Assembly (NCBI GenBank): GCA_028641055.1
Contig: CM054061.1
Span: 36,455,919-36,519,918, forward strand
Direction: 5' to 3'
Source of the DNA: Alopecurus myosuroides
Lineage: Eukaryota > Streptophyta > Magnoliopsida > Poales > Poaceae
Length of the DNA: 64,000 nucleotides
Shown here: one piece after another, positions 1-12,700 of the stretch
Position numbering within the stretch: the first letter of the stretch is position 1
How the letters are laid out: each line of letters begins with the position of its first letter
Program-made: the position numbers and the translations under genes
Notes under the pieces: generated by a model
Told to the model about the DNA's origin: nothing
The model's database searches: none
Seen by the model: the letters and a program-made list of their open reading frames with translations, nothing else

Positions 1-469
1 GATAGTGAACACAGGATTTACCCAGGTTCGGTACGTCGCGACAGTACGACGTGCCTACTCCTGCACTTCTCACTAATCAGGACTAAAGCCTGGATGCAGG
101 ATTACAATGTGAGGTTTAGATCTAAGCTATTCGACGAGGATGAACCTCTCGGCGAGTTGGCCTAGAGCTTCTCTGTTATTCGTTTGTTGTTAAACTTATC
201 TCCCGTCCGGCTTTATATAATAGCCGGATTAGGGCTTACAGAAAAGGAAACCTAGAAGACTATGGTAACTACAACTTGGAAAGTAAGGAATCCGTCTTCT
301 CCTCCAAGCCGGATCACACGCCGTGATCCGGGTTCTTCTAGAATCCGGCTTCTGTGCGTCAAGTTACTGGGCCGCCCAATGGACCATAGCCCATTACCAC
401 ATGGGCCACCCTGGTAACCAGGCATAATGACTACCATCTTGTTTACACATATACGGTATATATCCGACA
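1..469 (-). repeat. 3' LTR (partial) of the Gypsy element
   Basis: Matches 9297-9761 base for base apart from scattered substitutions and a GCGT insertion near 355. It ends in CCGACA, which is TGTCGG on the element strand. The first 82 bases of this LTR lie outside the window. Directly inside it, the minus strand reads TTGGGGGCTAC (470-480), a plausible polypurine tract of the kind found before the 3' LTR of plant Gypsy elements. Confidence 0.92.
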
Positions 470-866
470 GTAGCCCCCAAGAAGGAGCAAAACTCTGATT
501 CTCCGTCTTCCGCCAAGTACGCTTCGTCCGAGAAATTGACATCGGCAGTCTTGATTCTTCTTATTCTTCTTGTTTTTGAAAGAGATGGTAACGTGAAACT
601 CGGAATCCTGAAAATCCGGCTTTTCTCTCACGATCCTTCGCGGAGAAGAAAATTCTTACGTCAGCGCACTTAATCATGCTGACGTACGGGACACTTGGGT
701 TTTACGCGGAAAACCCAGTAACAGATCTCTGACAGATACTCACGGGAAACGAGGAGATAAACATCATTACCCTGTCGTTTCATTTCCCGGATTTTCCGGC
801 GAATGACACGCGTTGATCATCCAACGGTCAAAATAGCCGTTGGCATGTATCTTGACGGATTTTTGG

Positions 867-875
867 CTATAAATA
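867..875 (+). promoter_or_regulatory. TATA box for the plus-strand additional gene
   Basis: CTATAAATA lies about 135 bases upstream of the ATG at 1009 and would place the transcription start near 900. An in-frame ATG at 877 is too close to the TATA box to be in the mRNA, which is why the start at 1009 was chosen. Confidence 0.6.
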
Positions 876-1008
876 GTTGTCTTCGTCTTCGTCAAAAACC
901 TTCCGCACTCTCACTGTCCACGCCATTGCCGCGCACAAGCTCCCGAGCGAAGAACCATCCCGAGCACGCGAACGCACCCAGAGCACCAGCGCAACGCGCC
1001 GCCACCAA

Positions 1009-3963
1009 ATGGCAACCTCGCCGTCGTCCCCTGCTCGCTCCGCCGCGCTCACCGTCGACGACATCATCAACGAACTGGATCCACAACTCGAATCCCCAAA
1101 GCACGCCGGCGACGAGCCGGAAAAGACCGCGGCCTCTGCGGCGGGAGGAGGAAATCCTTCCGCCGCCGCGAACGCTGCGGGATCGAGCTCCGCGCCTCCC
1201 TCTCCGTTCGCCCCTGAAACGGCGGAGGAGAAGATCCAGCTTCTCGGCGACGAGCTCGCCGCTGCAGCCGCTGCCGCGTCCGCCGCCGCCGGAGCGGACG
1301 AAGAGGTGGAATCTGCAGGCAATTGGATTGCCTGCATCATTCCACCAGCCCTCCTTCCAAACCTGGAAAAGGAGGGTTTGATTCTCAAAGGGAAATGGCG
1401 GCTCCCTGAAGACGAGAACGAGCCAACGCCGAAAGACGGCGAAAGAGTTCTCCTTTCTTCCCATATCTTAAGAGGTATGGGGCTTCCACCTTCTTCCTTC
1501 TTCCTCCAAATCCTCTCCCATTACAACATCCAACCCCATAACCTGCCACCCAATTCCATCCTCTACATGGCCGGCTTCCAGGCTTTGTTCGAGGGTTACT
1601 TAGGTTTAGAACCTAGGTTAGATTTTTGGACGTATTGTTTCGGGGTTAAGCGGAACTCCTCGGAGGGCGCACTCCTGACTTGCGGAACCATCTCCTTTAC
1701 TCTTAGGAGATTTAGGGAAGATTGGTTCCCCAAGATCAAGATGTCGGAATCCGAAAAATTTTGGACGGGTTCCTTCTTTTACCATCCCGATGTGCCTTTC
1801 CCAAAAAAGGAAATCGGGGTTCCACCTTTCTCCAACATTGCTGCCATTCCCCAAGACAATTGGGGAACGGAAGTCGTCCAGGTTCTGCCGCCTGATCTTC
1901 TCAGGATCAAGCGGCGCATCGCCAAGCTCACCTCCTCCGATCCACCTCTAACTGGCATGGACACGGTCCTTTGCTGGTTAGAGAAGCGGATCCAGCCGTT
2001 GGCCAATCACGGTGGCCGCCTTCTCTGCGACTACACGGGTGCCAAAGACCCAATGCGGACAACCACCAAAGATTGGCCCGCAAAGGAACTTCGACGGCGC
2101 ATCAATCAGTTGGTCGCATCACGCGACCAATACGGAGCGAGTCAGCCAATGTATACAGCCTACAATCCGGCTCCCAAGGTATTTTTCCATCATTTGGGTA
2201 GAGTTTTAACATTCTTTCTCGGATTTTCCTGCTTCTGACTCTGATTTGTTTTTCCGATAGTTCGCGGAACTTCCAGACTCGGAGTTAGCCTCCGAAGCTG
2301 AGCTGGATGCCTTGCGTACTGCCACTACAGGTGGGCGCAAACGCAAGAAGATATCTTCCTCTGAGGAAATTATCGACGTTGACGGGATCCCCGTCGCCAC
2401 TTCCATGTTTTTTTTTTCTTCTGGGTTCTTTTCTTCCATGGAAATTTTTCTTCCGTCTTCGGAGTTTTAACTTTTCCGAGTTTTTTGTTTTCAGCCGGCC
2501 TCCCTCCAGCCTAAAGCCGAAGAAGCTGAAGAAACACAAAGTTGTTTCCAGCCGAGGCAGTCAACCTTCTCCCGCCATCGCCCCGGATACACCGTCCATG
2601 ATGGCGGAAGAGCACGCTGCAGCCCCCACCACCAAGCCAGTAGAGCCCAGCCAGCCCGTTGTGTCGAACACGGACACGAGGGAAAGGGCGGCTCCCGAGG
2701 TGGAAAAAACTTCTCGGACATTCGACGAGGAGATTCCCACCTTCGACAAGGATTTCAAGATTATCAATGACGGCCTAAGCGCGGCCGGAACTCCTTTTGC
2801 GGAATACGCAAAAGAGTTCAATGAAAACTTGGCGGGCTTGCAACGAATGAGCCAGGTATGTAACTCTAGCCCCCAAGCATTTTAACAAAATGCATACTTT
2901 TTGCTTTGATGCTTTTGTAATCATTCTTTTCCTTGCTATGTTCCAGCAAACCGCCGAAGCCATTAACATGGAAGTTTTCAACAAACTCTCCATCAATAAT
3001 AAAGAAGTTAGAACTCTTCTTTCTATTCTTGAGGAGAGAGAGGCGGAGCTGGCATCGTCTCAACTCGCATTGTCGGAAACTACAGGTAAACATTTTTCCT
3101 CTGAAGTTTTCGGATTAATTTTTTCTCTAAGTACCTTTTCCGGGAATGTTCTAAACTCAGAATTTTCCTTGCTTTTCAGCTGCTTTGGCCAAGGCCAAGC
3201 AAATAGCTGAAGACGCCGGCAATGCCGAGAATCTCCGAAAGGAGAATTCTGATCTTCACAAGGAACTTGTGAAGACTCAAAAGGAGTTGGAGGCCAGCAA
3301 TCTGGCCCTTGGAATTGCTAATTCCAAGGCTTCCCAACAGGCGGAGAAGGATAATTCCACCATTCAGGATTTAGAAAGCGCTCTGAACCTTCGCCTGGAG
3401 GAAATCTCCGAGATCGACAAGCTTATCTGTAAGTTTCTGATACCTTTAGCATTTTTCCATGTTTAGCTTTCTTTCTCTGTTTTTTCACCTAACCATTTTG
3501 GTTGTTTTTGCCGGAAAAAACAGGAGATAACCCAGATGGCACTCGGATTGAAGGAATCCGAGCCTTTGGGAAGACATGGACTTCAATCAGAGCTGCTGGT
3601 ATGCAGCTGATCAGTAAGTTTCTTCCCGCAAGGACCGGGGAATTCTTGGAAGTTGAAAAACTTCCGGGTGCCATCATGGAGGTGGCGGAGTCCAGGGAGT
3701 CCACCCTACGCTCTGCTGCACGGGGTGGTGCACGCATGGCACCCGGCCTGATGCGTATGCACTACCCTGGTGCAAAGTCTTGACGCGTGGCGTCCGGTGT
3801 CCCTCAAGGATACACGGATACACAGCGAAATACAATCTTTGATGAAGTCAAAGGCCACGCCACCAAGATCGCCTCCATGGTAAATATCTCCGTTTTTTAT
3901 CCAGAAGAGGAGATCCCTGCAGCCCTCGAGGATGGCAGCAGCGAGGAGGAGTCGGATGATTGA
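1009..3963 (+). CDS. Additional gene antisense to gag-pol, with introns (putative gypsy-type transposon domain, coiled coil)
   Basis: Spliced gene on the strand opposite gag-pol. Exons inferred from GT-AG sites and frame are 1009-2178, 2261-2406, 2495-2855, 2947-3085, 3180-3428 and a last exon from about 3524. Reading frame is preserved across the first five. Exon 1 gives an Ala/Ser-rich acidic N-terminus, then a globular region (about residues 100-330) with motifs such as LDFWTYCFGVKR and FWTGSFFYHPD, resembling the plant 'putative gypsy type transposon' family (PF04195, from memory). Exons 2-3 hold basic patches (GGRKRKK, PKKLKKHK) that could be nuclear signals. Exons 4-5 encode a long charged coiled coil. 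The last exon ends in an acidic tail (EEESDD) at TGA 3961-3963 but has an in-frame TGA at 3781-3783, and its 5' splice is unclear. Antisense extra ORFs downstream of pol are known in the Tat lineage. Confidence 0.65.
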
Positions 3964-4558
3964 AGGGCTCCCCTAAACCTGGATGGAAAAAGTAGACAAT
4001 AGGAGCATTACTGTTCTTTCAATGTAATTCAAATTGTAATGCTTCTATTTATATGAATGAAAACTCCGCCTTTTGCAGTCTTAATTATGAATTTTTTTTG
4101 CAAGGTTTTTCGGATTTTACTATTTCTTTATCTTCTAAGTTCTCTGGCATATATGTTTTAACTGTCCTTAGTGTTTGAAATGGCTCAAATAGCAATATGA
4201 ATCATCATGCCGAGTAACTGGGTGTAACCAATCAGTTGAATACTCGGAAACATGGATCATGCTAAAGGCATTTTTACTAACTAGCTCCAGTAACCCAACA
4301 CATATGCAAACAGATAATGCTCAGAGAAACAAGGATTTTTTTGAATGAAACTTGGGCACGCAGGCAATTCAAGTTTCCTTTAACCGTTAGCAGGCTGAAA
4401 AATCATTCAGTTTTTAAACGCCGAGTACGCAAGCACAATTCGGGTTAACATTGAGTATTTTGTAAGATCATTGGGAAATAGATAAGGTGGAAACATGGAT
4501 ACCAAAATTCCGCCAACTTTATTTCATGATATCAAAAGATGTTTACATAGAATTTGAA
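3964..4558. other. Untranslated zone between additional gene and pol
   Basis: About 600 bases without a recognisable ORF. It holds the probable 3' UTR of the plus-strand gene, with T-rich and ATGAATGAAA-type sequence near 4050 that could act in polyadenylation. It lies where RNase H and integrase would be in an autonomous relative. I see no remnants of these domains. Confidence 0.5.
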
Positions 4559-6757
4559 CTAAGTACGGAAAGGGACATAACTTGCTAGATATTCCCAGGC
4601 CTTCTCTATCCATTTGACTCGATCGGATTTCTTCAGCAGCTTGTAGAGTGGTAAGGCTTTATCCCCCAGTCGACTAATAAATCTGCTGACGGCCGCGGCG
4701 GAACCCGTCAATCTTTGGATATCTTTTACGCACGTAGGCTTTGAGATGTTCAAGATGGCTTTGATCTTTTCTGGGTTAACTTCTATTCCTCTGTGGGAAA
4801 CGATGAAACCTAGAAGTTTTCCTGAGGGAACCCCGAATACACACTTAGATGGATTTAACTTCATCTTGTAAGTTCGCAAGTTTTCGAAAGTTTCTCGCAA
4901 ATCCTCAAGGAGTGTATCTTTTTCCTTGGTTACGACAGCAATATCGTCCACGTAAACATGGACGTTTTTGCCAATCTGACTATGCAAACAACGTTGCATG
5001 CAACGCTGGTAGGTTGCACCTGCGTTCTTCAGACCAAATGGCATGGTTACGTAGTAATACGTCCCGTATGGGGTTATGAAAGAAGTCTTAATTTGATCTT
5101 CCTTTTTCATGCGTATTTGGTGGTACCCTGAGTATGCATCCAAAAAGCACAAAAGCTCGGAGCCTGCAGTGGCATCTATTATTTGATCGATTCGCGGTAA
5201 CGCAAACCTATCTTTCGGACACAATTTGTTCAAGCATGTGTAATCTATACACATTCTAAGAGCAGTAGTGTCTTTCTTCGGTACTAATACCGGATTTGTG
5301 GACCAATCAGTGTGGATTACTTCCTTGATGAAATCCGCTGCTAGAAGCCGGATAATTTCTTTGCCAATAGCCTTCCGTCTTCTTCCGTCAAATCGACGGA
5401 GACCTTGTTTGACGGGTTTTGATCCTGGAATCACTTTGAGTTGGTGCTCAGCAAGTTCCCTGGGTACACCTGGCATGTCAGCTGGACACCAGGCAAAAAT
5501 ATCCCAGTTCTCACGGAGGAACTTGATGAGCTCGCCTTCCTATTTGTCAGTCATCCCAGTCCCTACGACGACAAATTTTGTCGGATCTTTGGGGTCTAGG
5601 ATTAACTGTCTTGTATTCTCGGATGCCTTGAAGCTGTCTATCGGCTTCCGAGTTTCTTTTCCTGCCGGCATTTCTGTCGGCGATACCTCCTTGGCTAATT
5701 CGTTCAGTTCTTCCTTTGCTATGACTCTCTGAGCGCAAAGGGCGTTTTCTTTCTCCAACTCATTTGCCAGCTTGAAATCACCGGGTATGGTGATCACTCC
5801 TCCTTTGGGTCCTGGCATCTTCAGCTTGTTATAGATATAACAGGATCTTGCCATGAATTTGGCGAAAGCTGGACGTCCGAGTATTGCGTGATACACGCTT
5901 TCGAACGGCACTACTTCGAAGGATACTTTTTCCTACCGGAAGTGATCTTTATCTCCGAAGGTGACATCCAAGGAAATTTCTCCTAGGGATCGTGCTTGCC
6001 TGCCAGGAACAATGCCATGGAAGCGTATGTTGCTGTAATTGAGCTGGGACTCGGAAATCTTCAGATGCTTGAGTGTATCCAAGTACATTATGTTAATGCT
6101 GAATCTTCCATCCATCAGCACTCTTCTTAGCCTAGTGTTTTGGACAATAGGGCTTACGACAAGAGCTTGTGTGCCGGGTTCAAGGATATTCCCGGGATGA
6201 CCAGACTGATCCCAGGTAATTGGTGTGTTGGAGTACTTCAAGAATTTCGGGGTTGCCGGAACAACCGCGTTTATTTCTCGAAGTGTTCTTTTGGCCACCT
6301 TTCCTGATGGAGTTGCTAAGAATGTTAGCATTGCTTCTCCATCAACTCTCGGAAATTTGGGTTCTCCCTTTCGCTGTTGTTCCTGGATTTTTTTGTCAGT
6401 GTCCGATTCACTGTCTTCTTTGTCAGCTTCTGACTTTTGTTTAGCAGGTTTCCTCTTGGAACCCTTTCCCTTACTTCCGGATCCTGCGCTGCCTTTCATG
6501 TGCTTATTCAGCCGGCATTGCGCGTTTGTATGGGTGGGTTTCCTAAATTGTGAATGGTGGACACAGGGTTCCGACTTAATCCTCTCCCACTCTTCTGGAG
6601 TGTAGTTGATTGGATCTGGATTGCGTCCTTTCCACTTATTCCCCTTCTCACTTCCAAAGGCTATATTGACCTCTTTGGGTTTTTCCGTCGTTTCTGGAGT
6701 TCCTTTTTTGTCAGATAGAGGGGTTTTCTTGGCGAGTATCAGTGATTCGATATTGCC
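4559..6757 (-). pseudogene. pol: Gypsy pol remnant: protease and reverse transcriptase
   Basis: One continuous minus-strand frame interrupted by TAG at 5933-5935 and 5540-5542, both readable as CAG to TAG. The 5' part has a Lys-rich linker and a zinc-knuckle-like stretch with C-x2-H and TH-x4-C spacing near 6500-6570. The aspartic protease follows; its active-site motif reads VLMDGRFS where relatives have DGGS/DTGS-type motifs, so it is probably dead. Reverse transcriptase is clear: STNPVLVPKKD, LDAYSGYHQI, FGLKNAGATYQR, and the catalytic box as YVDDIAVV. Coding stops at TAG 4559-4561 just after the thumb/connection start, so the RT is not followed by RNase H or integrase. Confidence 0.88.
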
Positions 6758-8991
6758 TCATCTTGCTCTGATGTCGTCTTCGGCTGCAGCGTGTTCATTG
6801 GCGGTTGTAAGCATAGATCCGAGATCTTTGTGCTGCTTGGAACCAACCATGAACGGTACGAGGCCGGGTTTTAGGCCATTGACGAAAGCATGCATGGCTT
6901 GTACGTCAGTTACTCCAGAACAACTATTCTTCATTGCCGTCCATCTGGAGATGAAATCCACGTATGGTTCGTCTTCAAATTGGGTACAGCGGTTCAGCTG
7001 GTTGATGCTGTTCGGGCGTTTGTACGTTCCCCGGAAATGCTGAGTGAATACTCTAGCCATATCATCCCAGCTGTCCACAATTTTTGATGGTAATCCATTG
7101 ATCCAATCTCTAGCTCCGTCTAGTAAGATTAGGGGAAGAAACTTGACAGCTTCCAGGTCTGTCCCATTGTTGATCTGGACGGCTGTATAGTAGTCTGAGA
7201 GCCAGGTATCCGGGTTTGTGCTACCGGTGTATTTCTGGTACGTTGGACCGACCTTGGCAAAGCCAGAATGCAGGGTTATCCTTCGGATCCTGTCAGTGAA
7301 ACACTTAGGACCAAAGTATAGATCATCCTTTTCCACTCTATCAATGTGTGCGGAATATCTTCCAGCTGAATGGACAGAAGGGGATCTGCTCCTTTCTTTT
7401 CCATTATTGCGCGGACGCGCTTTTCCGGGATCGTTTCTATTTCTTCCTGGATCACGTCCTTTGGGGTTAGGCGGAGTTCTACTCCTGTGCCTTTCATTAT
7501 TTTTAGGAGGTGTGCGAGATCTTTCACGTCTGTGAGGTATATCATATCTTCTGGCTTTCTCCGCTGGGTTTCTCGGAGGTGGCATTGTTTTGCCGTCATT
7601 CCGGTATTTTTCTTCCTGATCGTGGGGTTTAAGTCCACCTTTCGGGGGATGGGATCCGGTTCGGGACGCTTCATCCCTATTGTCGGGGTATTTCTTGTCT
7701 TTTCTCGGATCCTCTTTTTTATCCTTTGAATTGCCTGAATCTCTAGGTTCTTCTGGTCCAAGTGCTCCAGCGGCGCAAGTAGCTGTTTTGCATAGGGCGG
7801 AGTTATCCTGCAGTCTTCCTGATCGCTCTTGGGCCCGCTGTTGTTGTTGCAATGCTTTTCCTAGGAAAGCATACACCCCTTGAAGTTTTTCACCGTTGGA
7901 GTACAGATCATTGTTCAGGATGGCGAACGCTGCTTCCGCGTTTTTTGCTGCGGTTTTATAAATTGGTTCGCCTCTGGCATCTTTGCTGTTTACCTGCTTT
8001 TGCCAAGATGGGTTGTGAAACCTTTCTTTTGGCGGCAGCACTTCCGGTCTTACGATTCCGGGTAACCTTGTAGGTTTAATGCCGGATCTATTCTTTCTCT
8101 CGTACTCCTCTATTTCTTCCTTCATGAGCTTAATGTCATCCTGGGTTTTTTGGAGGTTTTGCCGAGATCTGAGTAGATGTTGCTGTTGCCTTTGGAAAGC
8201 TTGCCTTCTGACTTCCAGCATCTCAGGGGGTTCATTTGCTTCCACTGGCGTTTGCAACAGCTCTTGCTCTTCCTGTTCCGTCATTGGCGGAACAAGGATT
8301 TCTTTGATTTTCTTCTCCGCAGTCTTTGTTCCGCTAGCATCTCCTACTTCCAGGTTTTCCTCAACTTGATCAGCTGATTTTTTCTTCCGGATTTTGTATT
8401 GGAGTTTCTTAGCAGCACGGTTCTTTTTCTTGGAAGAGGGAGGCTTTTTGACAGACTCATCTTCTGTCAATTCCTTGACATTGGGAAATACCGGAGAGTT
8501 TTCTCCGTCTTCTCTCTCTTCCTCTGGCGGAGGGGTTTTAGGGCTTTCCTGGCTCCGGCGTCCGTGGTATCAGCTGGTTTCGCCATTAGCACTTCATGGA
8601 ATCCTTCTTGAAAAGATTTAACTTTCCTTTCGAAGGCATCCACATCTTCATCTTCGGAGTCGAAGTTATCCGATCCGGTTTCCGACTCCAACCGCGCCTC
8701 AATGGCGGCTAGGACGGACTCGGCTTCCGAGTTCATCGTTTCGTTGACGGATGTTGGATCTTCCGTCTCTGTGACGGGTGTGGGATCTTCCGTCTCTACG
8801 ACGGGTATGTTGTTGTCTGCCTTTTGCACGGGATTTCCGCCATCCGTGTTTTCGGCGACTTCGGATTGCACCATGCCGATAAAGTGTGTATCACTTTTTT
8901 GTCGGCGATCTGAGCAAAACCCGGTATCATAGTTATCCTCGACTGGGTATAGGGCGGGTGGGATAAATTTGCTTTCACCGCAAAACCCCAT
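6758..8991 (-). pseudogene. gag: Gypsy gag remnant
   Basis: Two overlapping frames make up gag. The N-terminal frame is open from the PBS region; its first ATG is at 8991, and it runs to 8467 with acidic, Thr/Glu-rich repeats. The main frame, in use from about 8550 to TGA 6758-6760, contains a Gln-rich coiled coil, an Arg/Lys/Pro-rich low-complexity middle, and a classic retrotransposon gag domain near the C-terminus (motifs FLPLILLDGARDWINGLP and NQLNRCTQFEDEPYVDFISR). The two frames are joined only by a shift near 8540-8575, so a small indel is likely. The TGA at 6758 is in frame with pol downstream, so it is a third lesion in what was one gag-pol frame. Confidence 0.85.
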
Positions 8992-9194
8992 TGCTTCTGC
9001 AGTTAGTCCGATGAAAATGTTAGCAGATCCAATCGGTAGCAAGCAGGCACTTACCAGGTGGTTTTGCGCCGGTATATATGATCCGTTGTCGAGGAAGCGC
9101 CCGACGTCGTCATCGAACTCCAAGCTTCCGACAGTGATTGATCTTCCGATTCCGCCAAGTATCCTAGATCGGAACTTCACGCCTGACGTCGTTT

Positions 9195-9214
9195 GCCCCA
9201 CGGTGGGCACCAAC
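9195..9214 (-). other. Primer binding site
   Basis: Directly inside the 5' LTR, the minus strand reads GTTGGTGCCCACCGTGGGGC. TGG at the start fits complementarity to a tRNA CCA end. It is not the Met initiator type (TGGTATCAGAG). I cannot assign the tRNA without comparison. Confidence 0.6.
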
Positions 9215-9761
9215 TGTCGAGACATCGTAGTAGTTTTCATAGACGGGGGTGCCATGAGACTACGGTAGAGACGTGGGGTAACGGGATCGCGTGGTGGATA
9301 GTGAACACAGGATTTACCCAGGTTCGGTACGTCGCGACAGTACGACCTGCCTACTCCTGCACTTCTCACTAATCAGGACTAAAGCCTGGATACAGGATTA
9401 CAATGTGAGGTTTAGATCTAAGCTATTCGACGAGGATGAACCTCTCGGCGAGTTGGCCTAGAGCTTCTCTGTTATTCGTTTGTTGTTAAATTTATCTCCC
9501 GTCCGGCTTTATATAATAGCCGGATTAGGGCTTACAGAAAAGGAAACCTAGAAGACTACGGTAACTACAACTTGGAAAGTAAGGAATCCGTCTTCTCCTC
9601 CAAGCCGGGTCACACGCCGTGATCCGGGTTCTTCTAGAATCCGGCTTCTGTCAAGTTACTGGGCCGCCCAATGGACCATAGCCCATTACCACATGAGCCA
9701 CCGTGGTAACTAGGCATAATGACTACCATTTTGTATACCCCTATACGGTATATATCCGACA
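9215..9761 (-). repeat. 5' LTR of the Gypsy element
   Basis: Begins TGTCGAGACA and ends TCCGACA on the plus strand (so TG...CA on the element strand), 547 bp. From 9297 on it matches the left LTR. A TATATAAT-like stretch near 9511-9519 could be part of a promoter, but orientation and use are not established. Confidence 0.92.
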
Positions 9762-12700
9762 ACCACTGTATAATAGGGTGTCATTTCCTGTGTCATTTTG
9801 GGCAACTAGTAGTGAGTGCGTGTGCACGAGAAGGGTTGGTCCTACCACCTTGGTTTGTGCGTGCAAAATTGACTGCCTGCACGTACGCCATGTTTGCTCC
9901 GAAGAAGCTCGACTGTTTCCTAGGCTGCATACGGCACGAACGGCGGGAGAGGAATAGTTCCCGTGGATATTTCCGGCGGGAGGGTGGCTCTACCTCCACG
10001 CAACACAAACAAAAGGTACCTGTCTTCCTATTTTTGTTAAACGTGTGACACCTTTGCACGCGCAGCTACACCAACGTGTCGACGTGCGGCTAGCACTAGC
10101 TGGGTGCAAAACCAGTGTGACGATACTAACCAACAACTCTTGCCATCTAGAGTAATATATATCTACGGAGTATGTTAGCCGGGACAAGCACGAACCAGAC
10201 TATTTACTTTTTTTTAGCATAAAACCCCCGACTTTATTGATCAATAATCATAGGTAGAAATCGTAAAAAACCGCCAAACCCGTATAAACCCGACGGATTT
10301 AAGGGCCCGGCACATTTTCATGTCCCAATCAGAGCCCGTATAACGGCCCGATCGTTATAACTGTTTACAGTGGCTAGTAAATGAGAGAGACACGACTATT
10401 TTTTCGGGGGCAGCACGGGACTTAGGGTTTTTAACCGTGATTTCCCCCACCAAAAACCCTCACCGCCGCCAACTCATCTACACCTCGAACATGCAATCCT
10501 GACCCACCGTTGCCCCCAAATTTTGTACTGTACAGTTTCTACAAAGCTCACAGGAACCTACATATATATTTAGTGCTGTAAAAAAGTTGGAAAATATAAT
10601 ATCACTGTATTACTGTTCACGTGATTGTATCCACATCGACACGATTCGACTTGCCAAGAGAGCGAATCCCATGTCTGGAAAAACATGGCATGAGGAAAAC
10701 AACTGCAACGCCTAGTGATAAAGACCGCAGCACACACCTGTGCAGATGCGTGATCTGCCACCAGAAGATACAGTGCACTCAAAGTACCACTGTACAGGGA
10801 AAGAATGGCAGAAAATAATTACGAGCTTTGTAGATAGGTGCGACCATTCGGTACCTCGTGACTTGTCTTGCTTGACTTGCCACGCCGGCCTAATTAGGTT
10901 TTGAGCTTTGGGTTTGCTTAATTTCCACGTACGTAGTATTTCTGTCACGCCGGCTTTTGTTCCCATTTTCATGGTCCCGGCCCTATTACCATTGGCTCTA
11001 CTATGTTGGGCGGTCCTGTCACGTAATGTAATTTTCCTTTTTAGATTTTAGGGCAAGTTACCAAATTGGATACTAACTGAACTTATCCGGCAAGTGTATG
11101 TATTTTTAGTCTTAAAACTATGTTTTTCTTTATCTGGACATGTTCTGCCATATTTCAGTCCGACCATTTATTCTGTTAGTATCCTGGTGGTATCCTTGTG
11201 CGGCTGGTCGAAAAGTTGTACCCCGGAGCTGCACGCGAGGCGACTAAGGAAGCGATGGCATGTGCGCGGCCAGGCCTCATTGAAACCTCCTTCAGCATGC
11301 AAGAAGGTGTTCTGAATGTACAACTGTCTCGTGTCCCATCCATTTGTAACTGCCAAACATAACATGAGTCGGATGGTTCAGGGTTCAACCACAGGGCTGA
11401 AGGTGGCATCATAACCCAAGCATTTTAAATCCATGTTTGGACTCGCTATCATTGATCTTAGTCGTTTGGGGTTACTATTGTTTATCTTAGTCGTTCGGGC
11501 TCACTATGGCGGTGGTTATTTTCCTCTGATGCGACTATCTGATCACTATGGTGTAATTGATATTCTTGATATTAATTTATTCTCTTTATCAAAAAAAAAA
11601 TGTGCGAAGGCACCCAAGTCAAAACTGAAAGCATGTCCATTATTGCAAGAAGCCTCCTGGCATGCCTAAAAAATCTTGCTGGTAAAACTTGCAAAGACAA
11701 GTGATATGAACTAAACTAGGGAGACAAGGCTGCACGCTGTAGAACTGGAGGTAGTTCTTTTTAGGGGGTTCTTTGTCCCGTAGTATTTTGGCTTTCAGGT
11801 CTTCAGCATGTGCAAGTTATTGGGGCTGCCAGTGCCATAAAATCATGTGAAAAAATGGGGTAGATGTTCGGGGCAGGTGAGTGCGACTCAATCTTGGTTA
11901 TCTAGGTGGGTGCGTGAACACTTTGCTCTTTGCGTCGATGGGGTGATGTGTATGAACTAGCAGGTCTAGTTTTGCAGTTCACATGTCAGCGTACGAGCAA
12001 ATATCGAACTTAATTAGTCATGCAGGTACCTTGGTTCACTGGGTGTTGCCAACTTTCCATGATGCAACAACAACTTAGTCATGCACTCATGCATGCAGGT
12101 TCTTCTTCAATCTCGTGCCTGCTGATGTTGAACGGTCATGCTGATAAACAAACTTTGATGTACTGCATATATAACCTGGCGCTGGCTTCCAAAACTTCCC
12201 AAAGAAATCACCGGATGCTATCGTAAGTGGTTTCGTTAAGCAACTGCGCCGTGTTTTATCGTAAAATCTGCGCATGCAGTGCCGCGCAATTTTGTTGTTG
12301 AGAAGAGCCGTTTGAGAGCCAGCTTGAATAAACTTGCGTAACACATACGTGTTGATCTGATTCTTGCTTCCTTGACATGAACTGAATGTACGGAGTATAT
12401 CACTTACACTAAGTACCGTAACGTGTGTCAAGTTAGGCACCGTCAGTGATGATGAAATCTATCTCTTCAGATGCAGAGTTTGCATTCAGACTTGTGAAGC
12501 ATCTTATACTGGGCCAGACGGAGGAGGCTAAGCGGCCCATGGATCATGGGTCATGCAGCATTGGGGAAATATCGACAACCAAAATGCGGGAGGCCTCCCC
12601 GTCCCTCAAAAAAGAAAATAACACAAAAAAAATAGAGCTGGATCCACGCACTCACGGTCACGGGACTGGGACGTACGTCGGGCCACATTCTGCACAGAAA

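Larger units (their letters stand above)
1..9761 (-). mobile_element. Gypsy (Tat-like) LTR retrotransposon, non-autonomous
   Basis: Two direct copies of a TG...CA-bounded LTR enclose gag and pol remnants on the minus strand and an additional gene on the plus strand. The left LTR is cut by the window start. Internal order on the minus strand is LTR, PBS, gag, protease, reverse transcriptase, then a long untranslated zone with the opposite-strand gene, then LTR. No RNase H or integrase coding follows the reverse transcriptase, so the copy could not move on its own. By eye the LTRs differ at about a dozen of 465 aligned positions plus one 4-bp indel (near 2.5%). At a grass intergenic rate of 1.3e-8 per site per year this is roughly one million years (inference). 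The TSD cannot be checked because one end is outside the window. Confidence 0.9.

Noticed and set aside
867..1464. Minus-strand Ala/Ser-rich and Arg-rich ORFs
   Set aside because: Shadows of the GC-rich first exon of the plus-strand additional gene.
6225..8621. Plus-strand ORFs opposite gag-pol
   Set aside because: No motifs, no promoter or splice logic; shadows of the minus-strand gag and protease.
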